Assembly (NCBI RefSeq): GCF_002102345.1
Contig: NZ_LQPP01000078.1
Location: forward strand, 1 to 64,000
From: Mycolicibacterium peregrinum
GTDB lineage: Bacteria; Actinomycetota; Actinomycetes; Mycobacteriales; Mycobacteriaceae
Reading direction: 5' to 3'
Length of the DNA: 64,000 bases
Made by a program: the position numbers and the translations under genes. The notes beneath the pieces are model-generated. The model saw only the letters and a list, made by a program, of their open reading frames with translations. It had not been told where the DNA came from and searched no databases. This document shows, in pieces, positions 16,506 through 25,027 of the stretch (position 1 is its first letter; every line of letters starts with the position of its first letter).

Positions 16506-17729
16506 GTGACCGAGCATTCGCGGCGCCCTTACCAGGGTTGCAGCCGCACGAAACGCCGTCGCGGGGTGATCCGCACCCGGCCGCGGGTGGTGGCCGCGCG
16601 CCGGCGTCGAGCACGTCGCGCGGCCACTCGGACACGGTGGCGGGACAACGAGCTCGTCTACCTTGAACTCCCCCAGGACGTCCATCTGGGTGTGGCGTGT
16701 TGGACCGGGCGATCGACTCGTTGGGTTCATTTGACTGTGGCTATCGCCTTTGACTTGCGCTACAAGGCAATTCGGCCGCAGATGTGCAACGGGGGCGTGA
16801 GCCGGGCTGCGCTCCTGGCGATCGCGGCCGCCCGGGCGCGGCATGCCGACTTCCAGACCGGCCGCAACTGCCGGCCGACCAATGCCCGGCTTGCTGAGCT
16901 GACCGGTTTCTCGGTACGTCAGGTGCAGCGGGCCGACGAAGCGCTGCGACTGTTGGGGGTGGCCACCGAAGTCTTGAGGGGGCGGCAACGTACTCGTGCC
17001 GAGCGGTTGGCGTCGTGGCGTGTTGGTGATCGTGGCCGTGGGTGGGCATCGGTTTGGGTGCTGCACGATAGTGCCTGGTTGATGGTGGTTATTAACAGCA
17101 TGTCATCCCACCCCGTAGGGTCTCTTTTAAGTAGTTCCAGGTCTTTTAATTACCCACTTACTACCCGTAAACGCTCGCCCAAGGGCTCGCGTAGTTGCGG
17201 CGCGAGGCGCCGCAAGAGCCCGGACGCGGGGGGTTCGGCTCTGGCTCGGGCGTGGAGGGCGACTCCGGATTGCCCGCCGTGGGCTCGAAGACACTCAGCG
17301 AGTGCCTGGGCGGCGTTGTTGGCCGCACCGGCACGCCACGGGTGGAAGGCACGTGACTTGACGCAGCTGGTGACCGACTGGCTGGGCGTTACCGGCCGGA
17401 CGATACCGGATGCCCCGTACCGGCCTATCGGGCTGCTGGGGGCCATTTTGGCGTGGCATGGGGCCGAGAACCTTGACGATCGTCCCGCAGCGGCTGAGGA
17501 AGCGCGTGAGGCCGCAGAAGTGGCTGCTGCCGCGGCGCGAGTGGCCGGTCAGCGCACAGAGCTCACCCCGCCGGCCGGGCCGGATTCGGGCGGCACTGGT
17601 CGGATCGCTGCCCGCGCGGTCGCGACCGAAGCGGTGCGCAACGCGGCCCGCAAGCGCACTGCCGACGCCGCGCGCCGACAGGCGGCGCTACAGGACGCTG
17701 TGCGCCGCGCTCGCGGACGGACCGACTGA
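16506..17729 (+). CDS. Probable plasmid replication initiator (Rep), HTH protein
   Basis: About 407 aa from a GTG; the frame is open from a TTG at 16416 and a GTG at 16566 is also possible. The first 50 residues are highly basic. A helix-turn-helix follows (NCRPTNARLAELTGFSVRQVQRADEALRLLG split across about residues 120-150), then a linker and a C-terminal region with a WLGVTGRTIPDAPYRPIGLLGAIL segment and an Ala/Arg-rich tail. This order is typical of Rep proteins on actinobacterial plasmids as I remember them. No catalytic motif is visible, so it would act by binding the origin. Confidence 0.6.
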   Translation: MTEHSRRPYQGCSRTKRRRGVIRTRPRVVAARRRRARRAATRTRWRDNELVYLELPQDVHLGVACWTGRSTRWVHLTVAIAFDLRYKAIRPQMCNGGVSRAALLAIAAARARHADFQTGRNCRPTNARLAELTGFSVRQVQRADEALRLLGVATEVLRGRQRTRAERLASWRVGDRGRGWASVWVLHDSAWLMVVINSMSSHPVGSLLSSSRSFNYPLTTRKRSPKGSRSCGARRRKSPDAGGSALARAWRATPDCPPWARRHSASAWAALLAAPARHGWKARDLTQLVTDWLGVTGRTIPDAPYRPIGLLGAILAWHGAENLDDRPAAAEEAREAAEVAAAAARVAGQRTELTPPAGPDSGGTGRIAARAVATEAVRNAARKRTADAARRQAALQDAVRRARGRTD

Positions 17730-17780
17730 GCGTGCCGAAAAACTGTCGGTGAGATGTGATCGACACCGCCTCTTGCGGGC

Positions 17781-18101
17781 TCACCCCGTGTAGTCGGTCG
17801 GCTCGATTCCCAGTTCTCTGGCAAGCCGGATTCGCTCTTCCCGGATTTCCCGCTTGAATCGTTGCCAGGTGGCTTCCCAAGTGGGGGTGTCGATGTCGCG
17901 CTGGGCGCGTGCTGCGAGATCGATCGCGGCAGCTGAGGGTGGATCAGGATCAGTCTCGTCGCGGCCGATCATTCTGAGGACGGTCAGCAAGTTGTTGGCC
18001 ATCTCGGCGGTGACGTCGTCGGGACCGAATGCCGACACCGTGTAGTCGAGCTGCCAGAAGACGTCGTAGCGCAGCTGGAGGTCTTCGTGTTCATCGGTCA
18101 T
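17781..18101 (-). CDS. Hypothetical acidic helical protein (106 aa)
   Basis: Minus-strand, last gene of the T7SS-associated cluster (24477 down to 17781), convergent with rep. Acidic N-terminal half, basic helical C-terminal half (FKREIREERIRLARELG). No family recognised. Confidence 0.65.
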   Translation of the reverse strand: MTDEHEDLQLRYDVFWQLDYTVSAFGPDDVTAEMANNLLTVLRMIGRDETDPDPPSAAAIDLAARAQRDIDTPTWEATWQRFKREIREERIRLARELGIEPTDYTG

Positions 18102-18150
18102 GGGGTGTCCTCAGGCCTGTTACGGCGCCGGCGCGCTGAGGCAGTGGATT

Positions 18151-18441
18151 TCAGGGGCGCTGGATGTGAAACAGGGTTTCGTCGTGGTACTCGTTGCCGT
18201 TCCAGAGGTTCATCTCATAGTCGGATTCGCCGGCCGGCCGGCGAATCCGGATGCACTCCCCACCGACCACTGGATGCTCCCTGACTGCGAGGTCAACAAT
18301 CTTGTTCCTCGGCACCACCGGATCGTGAGTCCCGTGTCGCTGCAACCCGACGATCACATCCCCAGGCTGAAGTTCCCGGGGGCCAACAACCAGAACACTC
18401 GACACAGAACCTTCTCCCTCTGCTGAAACCTGTTGTGTCAC
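18151..18441 (-). CDS. Small beta-rich hypothetical protein (96 aa)
   Basis: The GTG at 18441 lies 7 bases downstream of the YbaB-like gene's stop. Strand-rich pattern (VLVVGPRELQPGDVIVGL) suggests a small barrel. The long upstream extension of the frame is an overlap with the neighbouring gene and is not used. Confidence 0.6.
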   Translation of the reverse strand: MTQQVSAEGEGSVSSVLVVGPRELQPGDVIVGLQRHGTHDPVVPRNKIVDLAVREHPVVGGECIRIRRPAGESDYEMNLWNGNEYHDETLFHIQRP

Positions 18442-18448
18442 AATGCTG

Positions 18449-18850
18449 TTAGATCGGCGGCGGTACGATGTAGGGTTCGCCGACAATATCGGGATCGAAG
18501 TTCGCCGCGTTGGGTTGCAGGTACTTCGCGTGCAGTCCAAAGAGTTCGGCAGCGGCACGGCTGCGGGTTTCCTCCAGCACGTTTCGGATGAGCTCTTCCA
18601 GCTCGGTGTTGGTGTAGGTGCGCAGCGCTTTGTCAGTCACCTCGAACTCGACCAGCGTCCCGTTGCTGTCGAAACGCGCGTAGACGTCGGGATCGACGGG
18701 GTCGACCTCGATGCGGTCGACCGCGTCCATGAAGGCCCGGTGACGGGCCCGCCAGTGCGCGATCGCGCCTTCGGTCTGCGCGACGTATTCGTCGTCGCTC
18801 AACTCCACGGAGCGATGGTCCGTGGAGTTCGTCTTCTCGGCGCTGGTCAT
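18449..18850 (-). CDS. YbaB/EbfC-like protein in the T7SS cluster
   Basis: 133 aa. The central pattern, a strand DSNGTLVEFEVTD followed by YTNTELEELIRNVLEETRSRAAAEL, fits the YbaB/EbfC fold (hairpin plus long helix) seen in many mycobacterial ESX clusters. Its start overlaps the stop of the 539-aa gene by 4 bases. Role likely as chaperone or accessory of the secreted partner. Confidence 0.75.
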   Translation of the reverse strand: MTSAEKTNSTDHRSVELSDDEYVAQTEGAIAHWRARHRAFMDAVDRIEVDPVDPDVYARFDSNGTLVEFEVTDKALRTYTNTELEELIRNVLEETRSRAAAELFGLHAKYLQPNAANFDPDIVGEPYIVPPPI

Positions 18851-20466
18851 TGCTTTTCGGTGTCCCCTCGTCTGGCGCGCGCCTCGCGCCGGCCTTTGAC
18901 TGGTTCGGCGTTGGGCGCTTCTTCGATGTGTAGTCGCCGATCGGGCGATAGCCGTTTGTCTTCTTCAGCGCCGCCTCCGCGGCCGCCCATCGGTGCGCCC
19001 ATCATGGGTGGGACCATTCCGCCCCCACCCATACCCATGGGGCCGCCAGCGGGGCTCGGTGTGGACGCGCTGACAGTTGCCGGTGCTGCTACGACAGGCG
19101 CAGACGTCGCGGCCGTCACCGCCGGCGGCGAAAGTGGCCCCGACAGTGTCGAAGACGCGGGCTCGGTGTCTCCGGGCAGTCCGCCGCCACCGCCTGATCC
19201 GAAGTCGGGCAACCCCGACCCGTCGCCCGACCCGTCACTGCCGCCCAGCTTCGGCACCGACGCCGATGCAGCCGAGGTCAATGTGCTCATGCCTTGTGTC
19301 AGACCACCGACCGCCTGGCTCCCGACCTCCTGCAGCTTCTGGGCGGCGCCACTGACCGCCCCCACCCCAGCGCCGACCGCGCCCGAGATCCCCCCGAGCA
19401 GCGCCGGCAACACGGTCTGCAACATTTCCGCGCCGGTGCCGGTCGCATCATCCAGCAGCGCCGGGTCGGCGTTCGGATCATCCAGTGCCGCTGAGGTATT
19501 CATGTCCGATCCGGCGGTATCTGCTCCCGGATCCGCCGCGCCGGCCGGGTGCGGGGAATCTGCTGGGCTAGGTGGCTGTCCAAGGCTGGACACGGGGTGG
19601 GTTTCCGCGGCTGCGGTGTACTGGCCGAATGCGGTAATGGCCTGGCGGTTCGCGTCAGCCAGTTTCGTCTGCAGTTCGGTGATCGTGGCCGAGTAGCGAC
19701 CCATACTGCCTGGTTGTGCGTTGGCCTTGTTGGCGGCATAGAGCCGCCGTTCCAAATCCGTGAAGACGCTTGGCTGCGGAGTGTCGGCCTTGAATTGCCG
19801 GAAATTGGCGGCCTGCATGCTGGCTTGGGATGCACCCGTGCGCGCCTGCTCGGCGTGATCCTGGTAGCGGCGTTCCAGACCGCTGAGGTGATTATCGGCG
19901 TTGTCGGCAGCATGTGATGACCAGCTGCTGGCGGCCTGTGAGCGCCCGGAGCGCACCGTCGTTGCGGCCTGCTCGAGCTGATCGGCGAGAGCCTTGAGCG
20001 CGGTCGCTGCGTCGTCCAGGCCCTGCGGGCCTGGACCCCCATGAACGACGGTGGCGATCTCGTGGCCGGTCACCGGGACAATCCCGCCGCCTGCCGGCAC
20101 TGCGGCTGGCAGGCTGGGCACCTGAGGTGCGGCGAAGGTCGGCATCTGCACATCGGCAAAGTGCGCGGGTGCGCCACCTCCCTGAGTATCGCCCAATGCA
20201 CGCGCTGAGATCGTGTCCTGTTCCTGATAGGTGGCGGCACTGCTCGTGAGCCGTCCCGACGCCACCTCGGTGCGAGTGTTCGTCACCGTCGTGTTCACGC
20301 CCAGCATGGCCATCAACGCTCCTAGCTGCGCAGCCACACTCACCGATGTCGCATCAGCCGCCGCCGGCGTCACCGCCGAGGACGGGGTTCCCCGCGTGGG
20401 GGCCTGCTGCACGACGCCGCCGGCCCCCCGCACACCGTCCGGATCGATGCCCAGCCTGCTGCCCAT
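18847..20466 (-). CDS. PPE/EspB-like T7SS-associated protein (539 aa)
   Basis: An early Ala/Val/Thr-rich region, a long helical middle (about residues 150-300) with Ala/Gln heptad-like spacing, then a Gly/Pro/Ser-rich tail with MGMGGGGM and PPMMGAPMGG runs. This two-part plan (helical bundle plus low-complexity tail) is typical of ESX substrates of the EspB/PPE kind, though no exact PPE motif is seen. It lies 18 bases after the small ESX-target-like gene, as substrate pairs often do. Confidence 0.7.
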   Translation of the reverse strand: MGSRLGIDPDGVRGAGGVVQQAPTRGTPSSAVTPAAADATSVSVAAQLGALMAMLGVNTTVTNTRTEVASGRLTSSAATYQEQDTISARALGDTQGGGAPAHFADVQMPTFAAPQVPSLPAAVPAGGGIVPVTGHEIATVVHGGPGPQGLDDAATALKALADQLEQAATTVRSGRSQAASSWSSHAADNADNHLSGLERRYQDHAEQARTGASQASMQAANFRQFKADTPQPSVFTDLERRLYAANKANAQPGSMGRYSATITELQTKLADANRQAITAFGQYTAAAETHPVSSLGQPPSPADSPHPAGAADPGADTAGSDMNTSAALDDPNADPALLDDATGTGAEMLQTVLPALLGGISGAVGAGVGAVSGAAQKLQEVGSQAVGGLTQGMSTLTSAASASVPKLGGSDGSGDGSGLPDFGSGGGGGLPGDTEPASSTLSGPLSPPAVTAATSAPVVAAPATVSASTPSPAGGPMGMGGGGMVPPMMGAPMGGRGGGAEEDKRLSPDRRLHIEEAPNAEPVKGRREARARRGDTEKQ

Positions 20467-20484
20467 TCGACCGTCCCAGCTTCC

Positions 20485-20790
20485 TTAGGTGGACAGTGCC
20501 CGGCTGTTGGCGGCCTCGGTGTCGCCGTAGGTTGCCAGGTCGCGCCGAATGTGGCCGGCCACACCGTTGGCGTACGAACCGAACCGTCGTCCGAGTTCTC
20601 TGCGGGCTTGCAGCGCCGCGGCGTACTCCTGCCCGACCGATGACGACCCGATCTTGCCGAACGACTTTTTGGCCTCGGCGATGGCCGTGTCGTCGACGTG
20701 CAGCCGGTCGCGGGCAGCGTCGGCTTCGGTGTCCCACGATTGTGCGTGGGTTTCCCACTCATCGAAATTGATATCCAGTGAACGACTCAT
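20485..20790 (-). CDS. ESX-target-like helical protein (EspC/WXG100-size, 101 aa)
   Basis: 101 aa with the length and helix-turn-helix hairpin shape of WXG100/EspC proteins: FDEWETHAQSWDTEADAARDRL, a short turn, then a long second helix (EYAAALQARRELGRRFGSYANGVAGHIRRDLATY). A W-x-x-x-A-x-x-W arrangement replaces the classic WXG turn. Probably forms a heterodimer with the 539-aa neighbour. Confidence 0.7.
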   Translation of the reverse strand: MSRSLDINFDEWETHAQSWDTEADAARDRLHVDDTAIAEAKKSFGKIGSSSVGQEYAAALQARRELGRRFGSYANGVAGHIRRDLATYGDTEAANSRALST

Positions 20791-20838
20791 CGTCTACCTT
20801 CCCTGACCGCAGTTTGCTACTTGTATTGTGCCGCTTTG

Positions 20839-21471
20839 TCAGAAATCGAAATATCGGCGGCGGTATTCGGTGACTTCGGAGGCGCTGGGCAACCGTTCCA
20901 GCTTCTCAACGCCGCGCCGCTGCATTTCAGCTCCCTCTCGGGCAACCGCGGCGGTGAGCGCCGCGGTGTACATGTCTTGAACTCGCTCGCCCACCTGTTG
21001 GCCGGTCCAGGTTGAGACCACAGCCGGGGCCAGATAGACATCGGCCACGACAGAGCGATCGTCGAAGCTCATCAGGAGGTCACCGGACCGAGACGACTCC
21101 ACGTGTCTGATCGACGACACGGTCGGGCAGGTGCTGCTGGTCTCCCACCCGAGTAGTCCCCACAGATCCAGATCCCTGTACAACTCCTTGAACTGCTCAT
21201 TGAACCGTTGGTGGGCATCTGCCAGCACGGTCTTGATGACGTCGGCGAGATCGCTGCTTGAACACCTCGCCAGCATCTGCGGGGCAACCGTGAACTCGCG
21301 CAGCGCAAGAGCATCACCGCAACCGAAAACGGCTCGTACTCCGTCGACTTCCCCGCTGACTTCAAGGCGGCCCATCGACTCGCGAAACACCGCAATGCGC
21401 TCCCTTGCATAGCGGAGCTGATCGCCGAGAAGCTCCGCCAGCTGATCGTCGTCTGGATCGGAACTCGTCAT
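20839..21471 (-). CDS. Two-domain YbaB-like protein (210 aa)
   Basis: The start at 21471 (AAAGGCGCAGCA before ATG) is preferred to one 15 codons earlier. The N-half has a YbaB-like strand-helix pattern (FTVAPQMLARCSSSDLADVIKTVLADAHQR). The C-half (LLMSFDDRSVVADVYLAP to PSASEVTEYRRRYFDF) repeats the theme and matches the separate 105-aa protein upstream, so the pair looks like a domain duplication. A GCATAACGCC motif lies 63 bases upstream of the start. Confidence 0.7.
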   Translation of the reverse strand: MTSSDPDDDQLAELLGDQLRYARERIAVFRESMGRLEVSGEVDGVRAVFGCGDALALREFTVAPQMLARCSSSDLADVIKTVLADAHQRFNEQFKELYRDLDLWGLLGWETSSTCPTVSSIRHVESSRSGDLLMSFDDRSVVADVYLAPAVVSTWTGQQVGERVQDMYTAALTAAVAREGAEMQRRGVEKLERLPSASEVTEYRRRYFDF

Positions 21472-21531
21472 TGCTGCGCCTTTCCCCGGCTGGAAGTGCT
21501 CCCCTGTTTGCCCCAACGTAACTGTCGTCGT

Positions 21532-21541
21532 GGCGTTATGC
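21532..21541 (-). promoter_or_regulatory. GCATAACGCC motif, copy C
   Basis: Read on the minus strand as GGGTTTGGCTGCT-GCATAACGCC, 63 bases before the 210-aa gene's start. It shares the TTTGG-x-TGC flank with copies A and B. Confidence 0.5.
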
Positions 21542-21555
21542 AGCAGCCAAACCCA

Positions 21556-21873
21556 TCAGAAATTGATGAATCGGTGCCGGTATTCCGCGACTTCCGACGC
21601 CGTCGGGAAGACCGGGTGTCCCGGCGGGATGCCCGCTCCGCGGTCGTTCATCTGGTCGCGGTCCTCGCAGCGCTTGCGCATCAGCGCCACCGTATGCAGG
21701 CGCAGGACTCGAGAACTGACCTCCTGGGCTGTCCACGTCGCGTTGACCTCGGGTTCGACCTGCACACGCACGACCGCTTCGTCCCCGTCGAGTTCAACGG
21801 TCAGCGCACCATCACGGGAATACTCGACATAGGTACGCACAGGTGACCTGACCTCTGGCTGCATCGACAACAA
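21556..21873 (-). CDS. Stand-alone copy of the YbaB-like C-domain (105 aa)
   Basis: Ends PTASEVAEYRHRFINF, versus PSASEVTEYRRRYFDF in the 210-aa neighbour. The strand pattern (GALTVELDGDEAVVRVQVEPEVNATWTAQEV, split here for description only) and long helix fit the YbaB fold. Lies 3 bases downstream of the 505-aa gene on the same strand. Confidence 0.7.
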   Translation of the reverse strand: MLSMQPEVRSPVRTYVEYSRDGALTVELDGDEAVVRVQVEPEVNATWTAQEVSSRVLRLHTVALMRKRCEDRDQMNDRGAGIPPGHPVFPTASEVAEYRHRFINF

Positions 21874-21876
21874 CTC

Positions 21877-23394
21877 CTACACCGCCCCAGCGCCGGTGCC
21901 CGATTGCGCCGCAGCACCCGGTGCCTTCGTCCAGCCTAGGAAATCCTGCCGACTTCCGAGCGCACTCAACGGCTGGACTTGGCCATCAAGCCAAATCTTG
22001 CCCTTCCCCATAGCCAGAATCGGCTCTTGGGCGTCGAAGTAGCCCAGCTCGCCACCCTTCATGAGATTCGGATCCACCGGAGCCGTCACCGGCGTACCAG
22101 GGGGCGCCAGCTGCACACCGTGTTGCCCGTAGGCCGCGGTCGGACTCATCCCCTTCTGCACCACGTCGCTCATCACGTCGTAAGTCAGCTTGTCCGGCGC
22201 GGTGAACTCATCGTTGCCGGCTTTCACCGTCAGCTCCGACTTCTCAGGATCACCGGCAGGCGTGGCCACCGGTGCGGCCGCCTCCGGTGCGGTCTGTGTC
22301 TTCGGGTCGACCACCCCCGGATGCGCAGGATCAGCACCGGGAGCCGGCGGCGCGGGATTGTCGTTAAACCCGGCCTCGGGATCCTTGACTTTCGGATCCT
22401 TCGAAGGGTCCGGGTCGTCCTTGAAGTGATCGTCGGGCTTCTCGCCGTCTGTCGGCGTCTTGTCAGCGAAAGTGTCCTTGAGCCCAGCCAACCCGCCCAG
22501 AGCCCCCAGTCCCGAACCGAGCGCATCCAATGGCAACCCCCCACCGCCACCGCCCATCCCCGACAGCACGCCCGGCACACTTCCCAACGCCGGCCCCAGC
22601 GCAGCCAGCGGATCCATTGGACCGCCACCCGTCATCGGACCCAGACCCGCAAACGGATCCTGTAACGGTTCCGCCGGCGGGGTACCGCCACCGCCGCCAC
22701 CCCCGCCCTCGCCGCCGCCAGGGGCGCCGCCCTGTTCGCCACCGTTACCGCCACCCTCGCCGCCAGGTGCGCCACCGTTGCCGCCAGGCCCGGCGTGCTC
22801 ATCTCCCCTCGGTCCGGTCGTGCGGTACTCGTCGCTTAGGCCTCGTAGCACCTCGGACTGCTTGGCGGTATCGATGTGCGCGTCATCGAGAACCTTCTGC
22901 ACCTCGCCGAGCTTGTCGTCGACGAACTTCTGAAAGGTCAGCAGACCACCGGGTGTGTTCAACGCGTCCGGTCCCATCTGCTTCTGCTTGTCTTCGATCT
23001 CCCTGAGGATCGACATCACCTTGTCGTACGACGCCTGATTGGACGCGAAGATGTCCTTGAGGGTCTGAGACAGTTTTTGGTCGGTGAGCTCCACACCGTG
23101 GTTGCTGTCGTTGTACTGCTGCCCGGCGTTGTCGGCTCCATTAGGCATCCCACCGGTTGCCTGCCCTGCCGGGGGCGGCGCAGGGATGGGGGCATGCCCG
23201 GGCGGAAGCGGATACGTAGGGTCTCCCCCGCCTCCACCACGGTCCTCGTCGGCGCCGTTGGAGGGGCTCTGCGGGAACCCGCCCGGCCCGAATACCGGTG
23301 CAGCCGGCGGGGCGAAGATATTTCCCGCGGCGCCCACAAGCTTGACGACGTTGTCCACCGAGTCCGACAGACCCTGGTCAAATCCAACCGCCAC
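21877..23394 (-). CDS. DUF4226-like, Gly/Pro-rich T7SS-associated protein (505 aa)
   Basis: A short Val/Gly-rich start, a Pro-rich linker, then a helical domain (about residues 85-195, with LTDQKLSQTLKDIF and TFQKFVDDKLGEVQKVL) that resembles DUF4226 of mycobacterial ESX-linked proteins. Two more Gly/Pro/Asp-rich linkers enclose the C-terminal globular domain (about 390-490), which reads like a small DUF4226-partner domain with YFDAQEPILAMGKGKIWLDG. Membership is from memory and moderate. Probable secreted or surface protein. Confidence 0.65.
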   Translation of the reverse strand: MAVGFDQGLSDSVDNVVKLVGAAGNIFAPPAAPVFGPGGFPQSPSNGADEDRGGGGGDPTYPLPPGHAPIPAPPPAGQATGGMPNGADNAGQQYNDSNHGVELTDQKLSQTLKDIFASNQASYDKVMSILREIEDKQKQMGPDALNTPGGLLTFQKFVDDKLGEVQKVLDDAHIDTAKQSEVLRGLSDEYRTTGPRGDEHAGPGGNGGAPGGEGGGNGGEQGGAPGGGEGGGGGGGGTPPAEPLQDPFAGLGPMTGGGPMDPLAALGPALGSVPGVLSGMGGGGGGLPLDALGSGLGALGGLAGLKDTFADKTPTDGEKPDDHFKDDPDPSKDPKVKDPEAGFNDNPAPPAPGADPAHPGVVDPKTQTAPEAAAPVATPAGDPEKSELTVKAGNDEFTAPDKLTYDVMSDVVQKGMSPTAAYGQHGVQLAPPGTPVTAPVDPNLMKGGELGYFDAQEPILAMGKGKIWLDGQVQPLSALGSRQDFLGWTKAPGAAAQSGTGAGAV

Positions 23395-23470
23395 CGCGAG
23401 CCACCCTTCCTGAGTTCTTGGTCGCGACCGACGTCAGCCGCACTGAGTTGAACGTTAGGAACCCCCATGG

Positions 23471-23478
23471 CGTTATGC
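23471..23478 (-). promoter_or_regulatory. GCATAACGCC motif, copy D
   Basis: Minus-strand GGATGACTGTCGCATAACG, 77 bases before the start at 23394. The first 17 bases are identical to copy E before the DUF2637 gene. Confidence 0.5.
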
Positions 23479-23526
23479 GACAGTCATCCGGAACGAACTT
23501 CGCCAAGCCATCCCCTCCAACCCATG

Positions 23527-23560
23527 TGAGATATCGCGCAAGATATTTCATGAGATATCG
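23527..23560. repeat. parS-like TGAGATATCG repeats
   Basis: TGAGATATCG at 23527-23536 and 23551-23560, with an inverted variant (AAGATATTTCA) between them. The same element forms the arms of the palindrome at 29418-29453. It lies in the 210-base gap between the 505-aa and DUF2637 genes. Confidence 0.5.
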
Positions 23561-23604
23561 ACTTGGATGGGTTGGCGTTCATTCCGCCACCCTGCGCCAG
23601 CGAT

Positions 23605-24477
23605 CTACTGCCCCCCGCCACCATCTGCGACACCAGCTCCGAGCAGCGCTGATACCTCATCGCGCACCTTGCCCACCACGTCGTGATGCCGACCAACCCG
23701 CCTGCCGATCTCCCTCAACGTCAACGTCGGTTCGGTATGGAACAGCAGCCGTACCGTCTCGGCGACCACTTCCTCCGGATGTCCCGTCAACTTGCCGCGA
23801 CCCTGGATCCCGGCCGCCACGGCGCGCGACAGCTCCGCCACCCCCTCCGCCGGCTCGCCAACCTCAGCGGTTCCGACCGCCACTTCGGCCGGTGTCAGAC
23901 TCTCCTCGTCGGGAGTGAAGGCCCACAGCCTGGCCAGCAGATGGGTGCAAGCCAAGAGTGCGATCGGAGGAATGCACGAGATCCCGGCCCCCAGCCACAT
24001 GCCCGCGGTGATGGGCCCCTGCGTCTGCCCCATCAGATGTGGCAGTAGAGGGTGAATGAAGTTCGCACCCATACTGACCACTGCCCCGAACACCAGGACG
24101 CACCACGAATAAACGACGTTGGCCTTCTGCCCGGTGTATCCACCGAATGCCACCAGCGACATCGTGGCGACGATGATCATTCCGTCGACGATCAGCGGCC
24201 ACATCCACGCGATGTAGGAAGGCCACGCCAGCTGAGACGCCATGTCCCACAGTGAGTAGAACGACAGCCCGAACGATCCGCATGCGATGAACACCGTCAC
24301 CGCGACCGCGCTCTTGCGGGCACGCTGCAGCATCAGCAGCTTCTCAGCCGCCCGGTCGACCTGGCCGCTGCCCCGCTCCGCGGCTGCAGGAGAAGGGCTC
24401 GTGCGTGGTGGCCTGGGCTCGGCTGGTTCCACCGAAACGTCCGGAGCCAGTGTGGGCCGCTCATCCAAGAGGGTCAT
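23605..24477 (-). CDS. DUF2637 membrane protein (plasmid-transfer/spread type)
   Basis: 290 aa from the ATG at 24477, behind AAGGAAG. Four membrane segments lie between about residues 50 and 180, with the family hallmark WPLIVDG in the second. DUF2637 proteins are found in actinobacterial conjugative plasmids and mobile islands, related to Spd-type spread proteins. The C-terminal part ends in a basic region like a small HTH (LTLREIGRRVGRHHDVVGKV). It may anchor or recognise plasmid DNA at the membrane. Opposite strand to parA. Confidence 0.85.
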   Translation of the reverse strand: MTLLDERPTLAPDVSVEPAEPRPPRTSPSPAAAERGSGQVDRAAEKLLMLQRARKSAVAVTVFIACGSFGLSFYSLWDMASQLAWPSYIAWMWPLIVDGMIIVATMSLVAFGGYTGQKANVVYSWCVLVFGAVVSMGANFIHPLLPHLMGQTQGPITAGMWLGAGISCIPPIALLACTHLLARLWAFTPDEESLTPAEVAVGTAEVGEPAEGVAELSRAVAAGIQGRGKLTGHPEEVVAETVRLLFHTEPTLTLREIGRRVGRHHDVVGKVRDEVSALLGAGVADGGGGQ

Positions 24478-24480
24478 TAG

Positions 24481-25027
24481 GGACTTCCTTTTCGTCAGCT
24501 CGCGATCTTCAACTCGAAGTGTCTGGTCCACCCAGCCGCTTATGCGACAGTCATCCTGAAATTCATCCTCGGCCCGTTGCCTCACACATTGACGCGCCAC
24601 CTAACCCGAACAATGACGCGAACTTCAACGCACACGCTGATCGGTGGAATGACGCACACGTGCTCACGTGAGTTGGCACAAACGGTGATGCGTGTGGTAC
24701 TTCACAACTCATCGCGGACGCCAATGCATGAGATGACGGGCAAGTACTTGCGACAGATATTGTGCGGAGAAGCGCCTGAGTATGCGTGTGGAGTAGTACG
24801 TAGACACATGGATGGAACGATGCATAAGGTAACACGCAGGGTAGCGCGTGGCATGACATTTGCCGTATCGCGTCGTCTATCTCATAAAATATTTCGTGAA
24901 GTTAGCGACACGTTATCGAATGAGATAGCCCATGAGATAGTTCACGCTCTAGCATGTGAAACATGACGCGGCACACCGCGAGGTATATCCCGAGAAACTA
25001 CGCGTGAGCGGGGGAGTGACAGGAAGC
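24481..25027. other. Intergenic region with degenerate parS-like half-sites; possible centromere
   Basis: About 550 bases between DUF2637 and parA, lower in GC than its surroundings in its right half. It holds motif copy E (24538-24545) and many scattered TGA-centred half-sites: CGTGAGTTGG, CATGAGATGACG, TCTCATAAAATATTTCGTGA, AATGAGATAG and CATGAGATAGTTCACG. These match the TGAGATATCG motif seen at 23527 and 29418. A 129-codon frame (24577-24966) has a monotonous His/Thr/Arg composition and is judged to be a product of the repeats. Such an array next to parA is where a centromere is expected. Confidence 0.5.
24538..24545 (-). promoter_or_regulatory. GCATAAC-type motif, copy E
   Basis: Minus-strand GGATGACTGTCGCATAAGC, 61 bases before the DUF2637 start; 17 bases identical to copy D. 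Confidence 0.5.

Noticed and set aside
16168-16635. 155-aa minus-strand ORF opposite the start of rep
   Set aside because: Overlaps both flanking genes and contains the hairpin region; no ribosome binding site.
24577-24966. 129-aa plus-strand ORF before parA
   Set aside because: Monotonous composition explained by repeated DNA words; no ribosome binding site; overlaps candidate centromere sequence.
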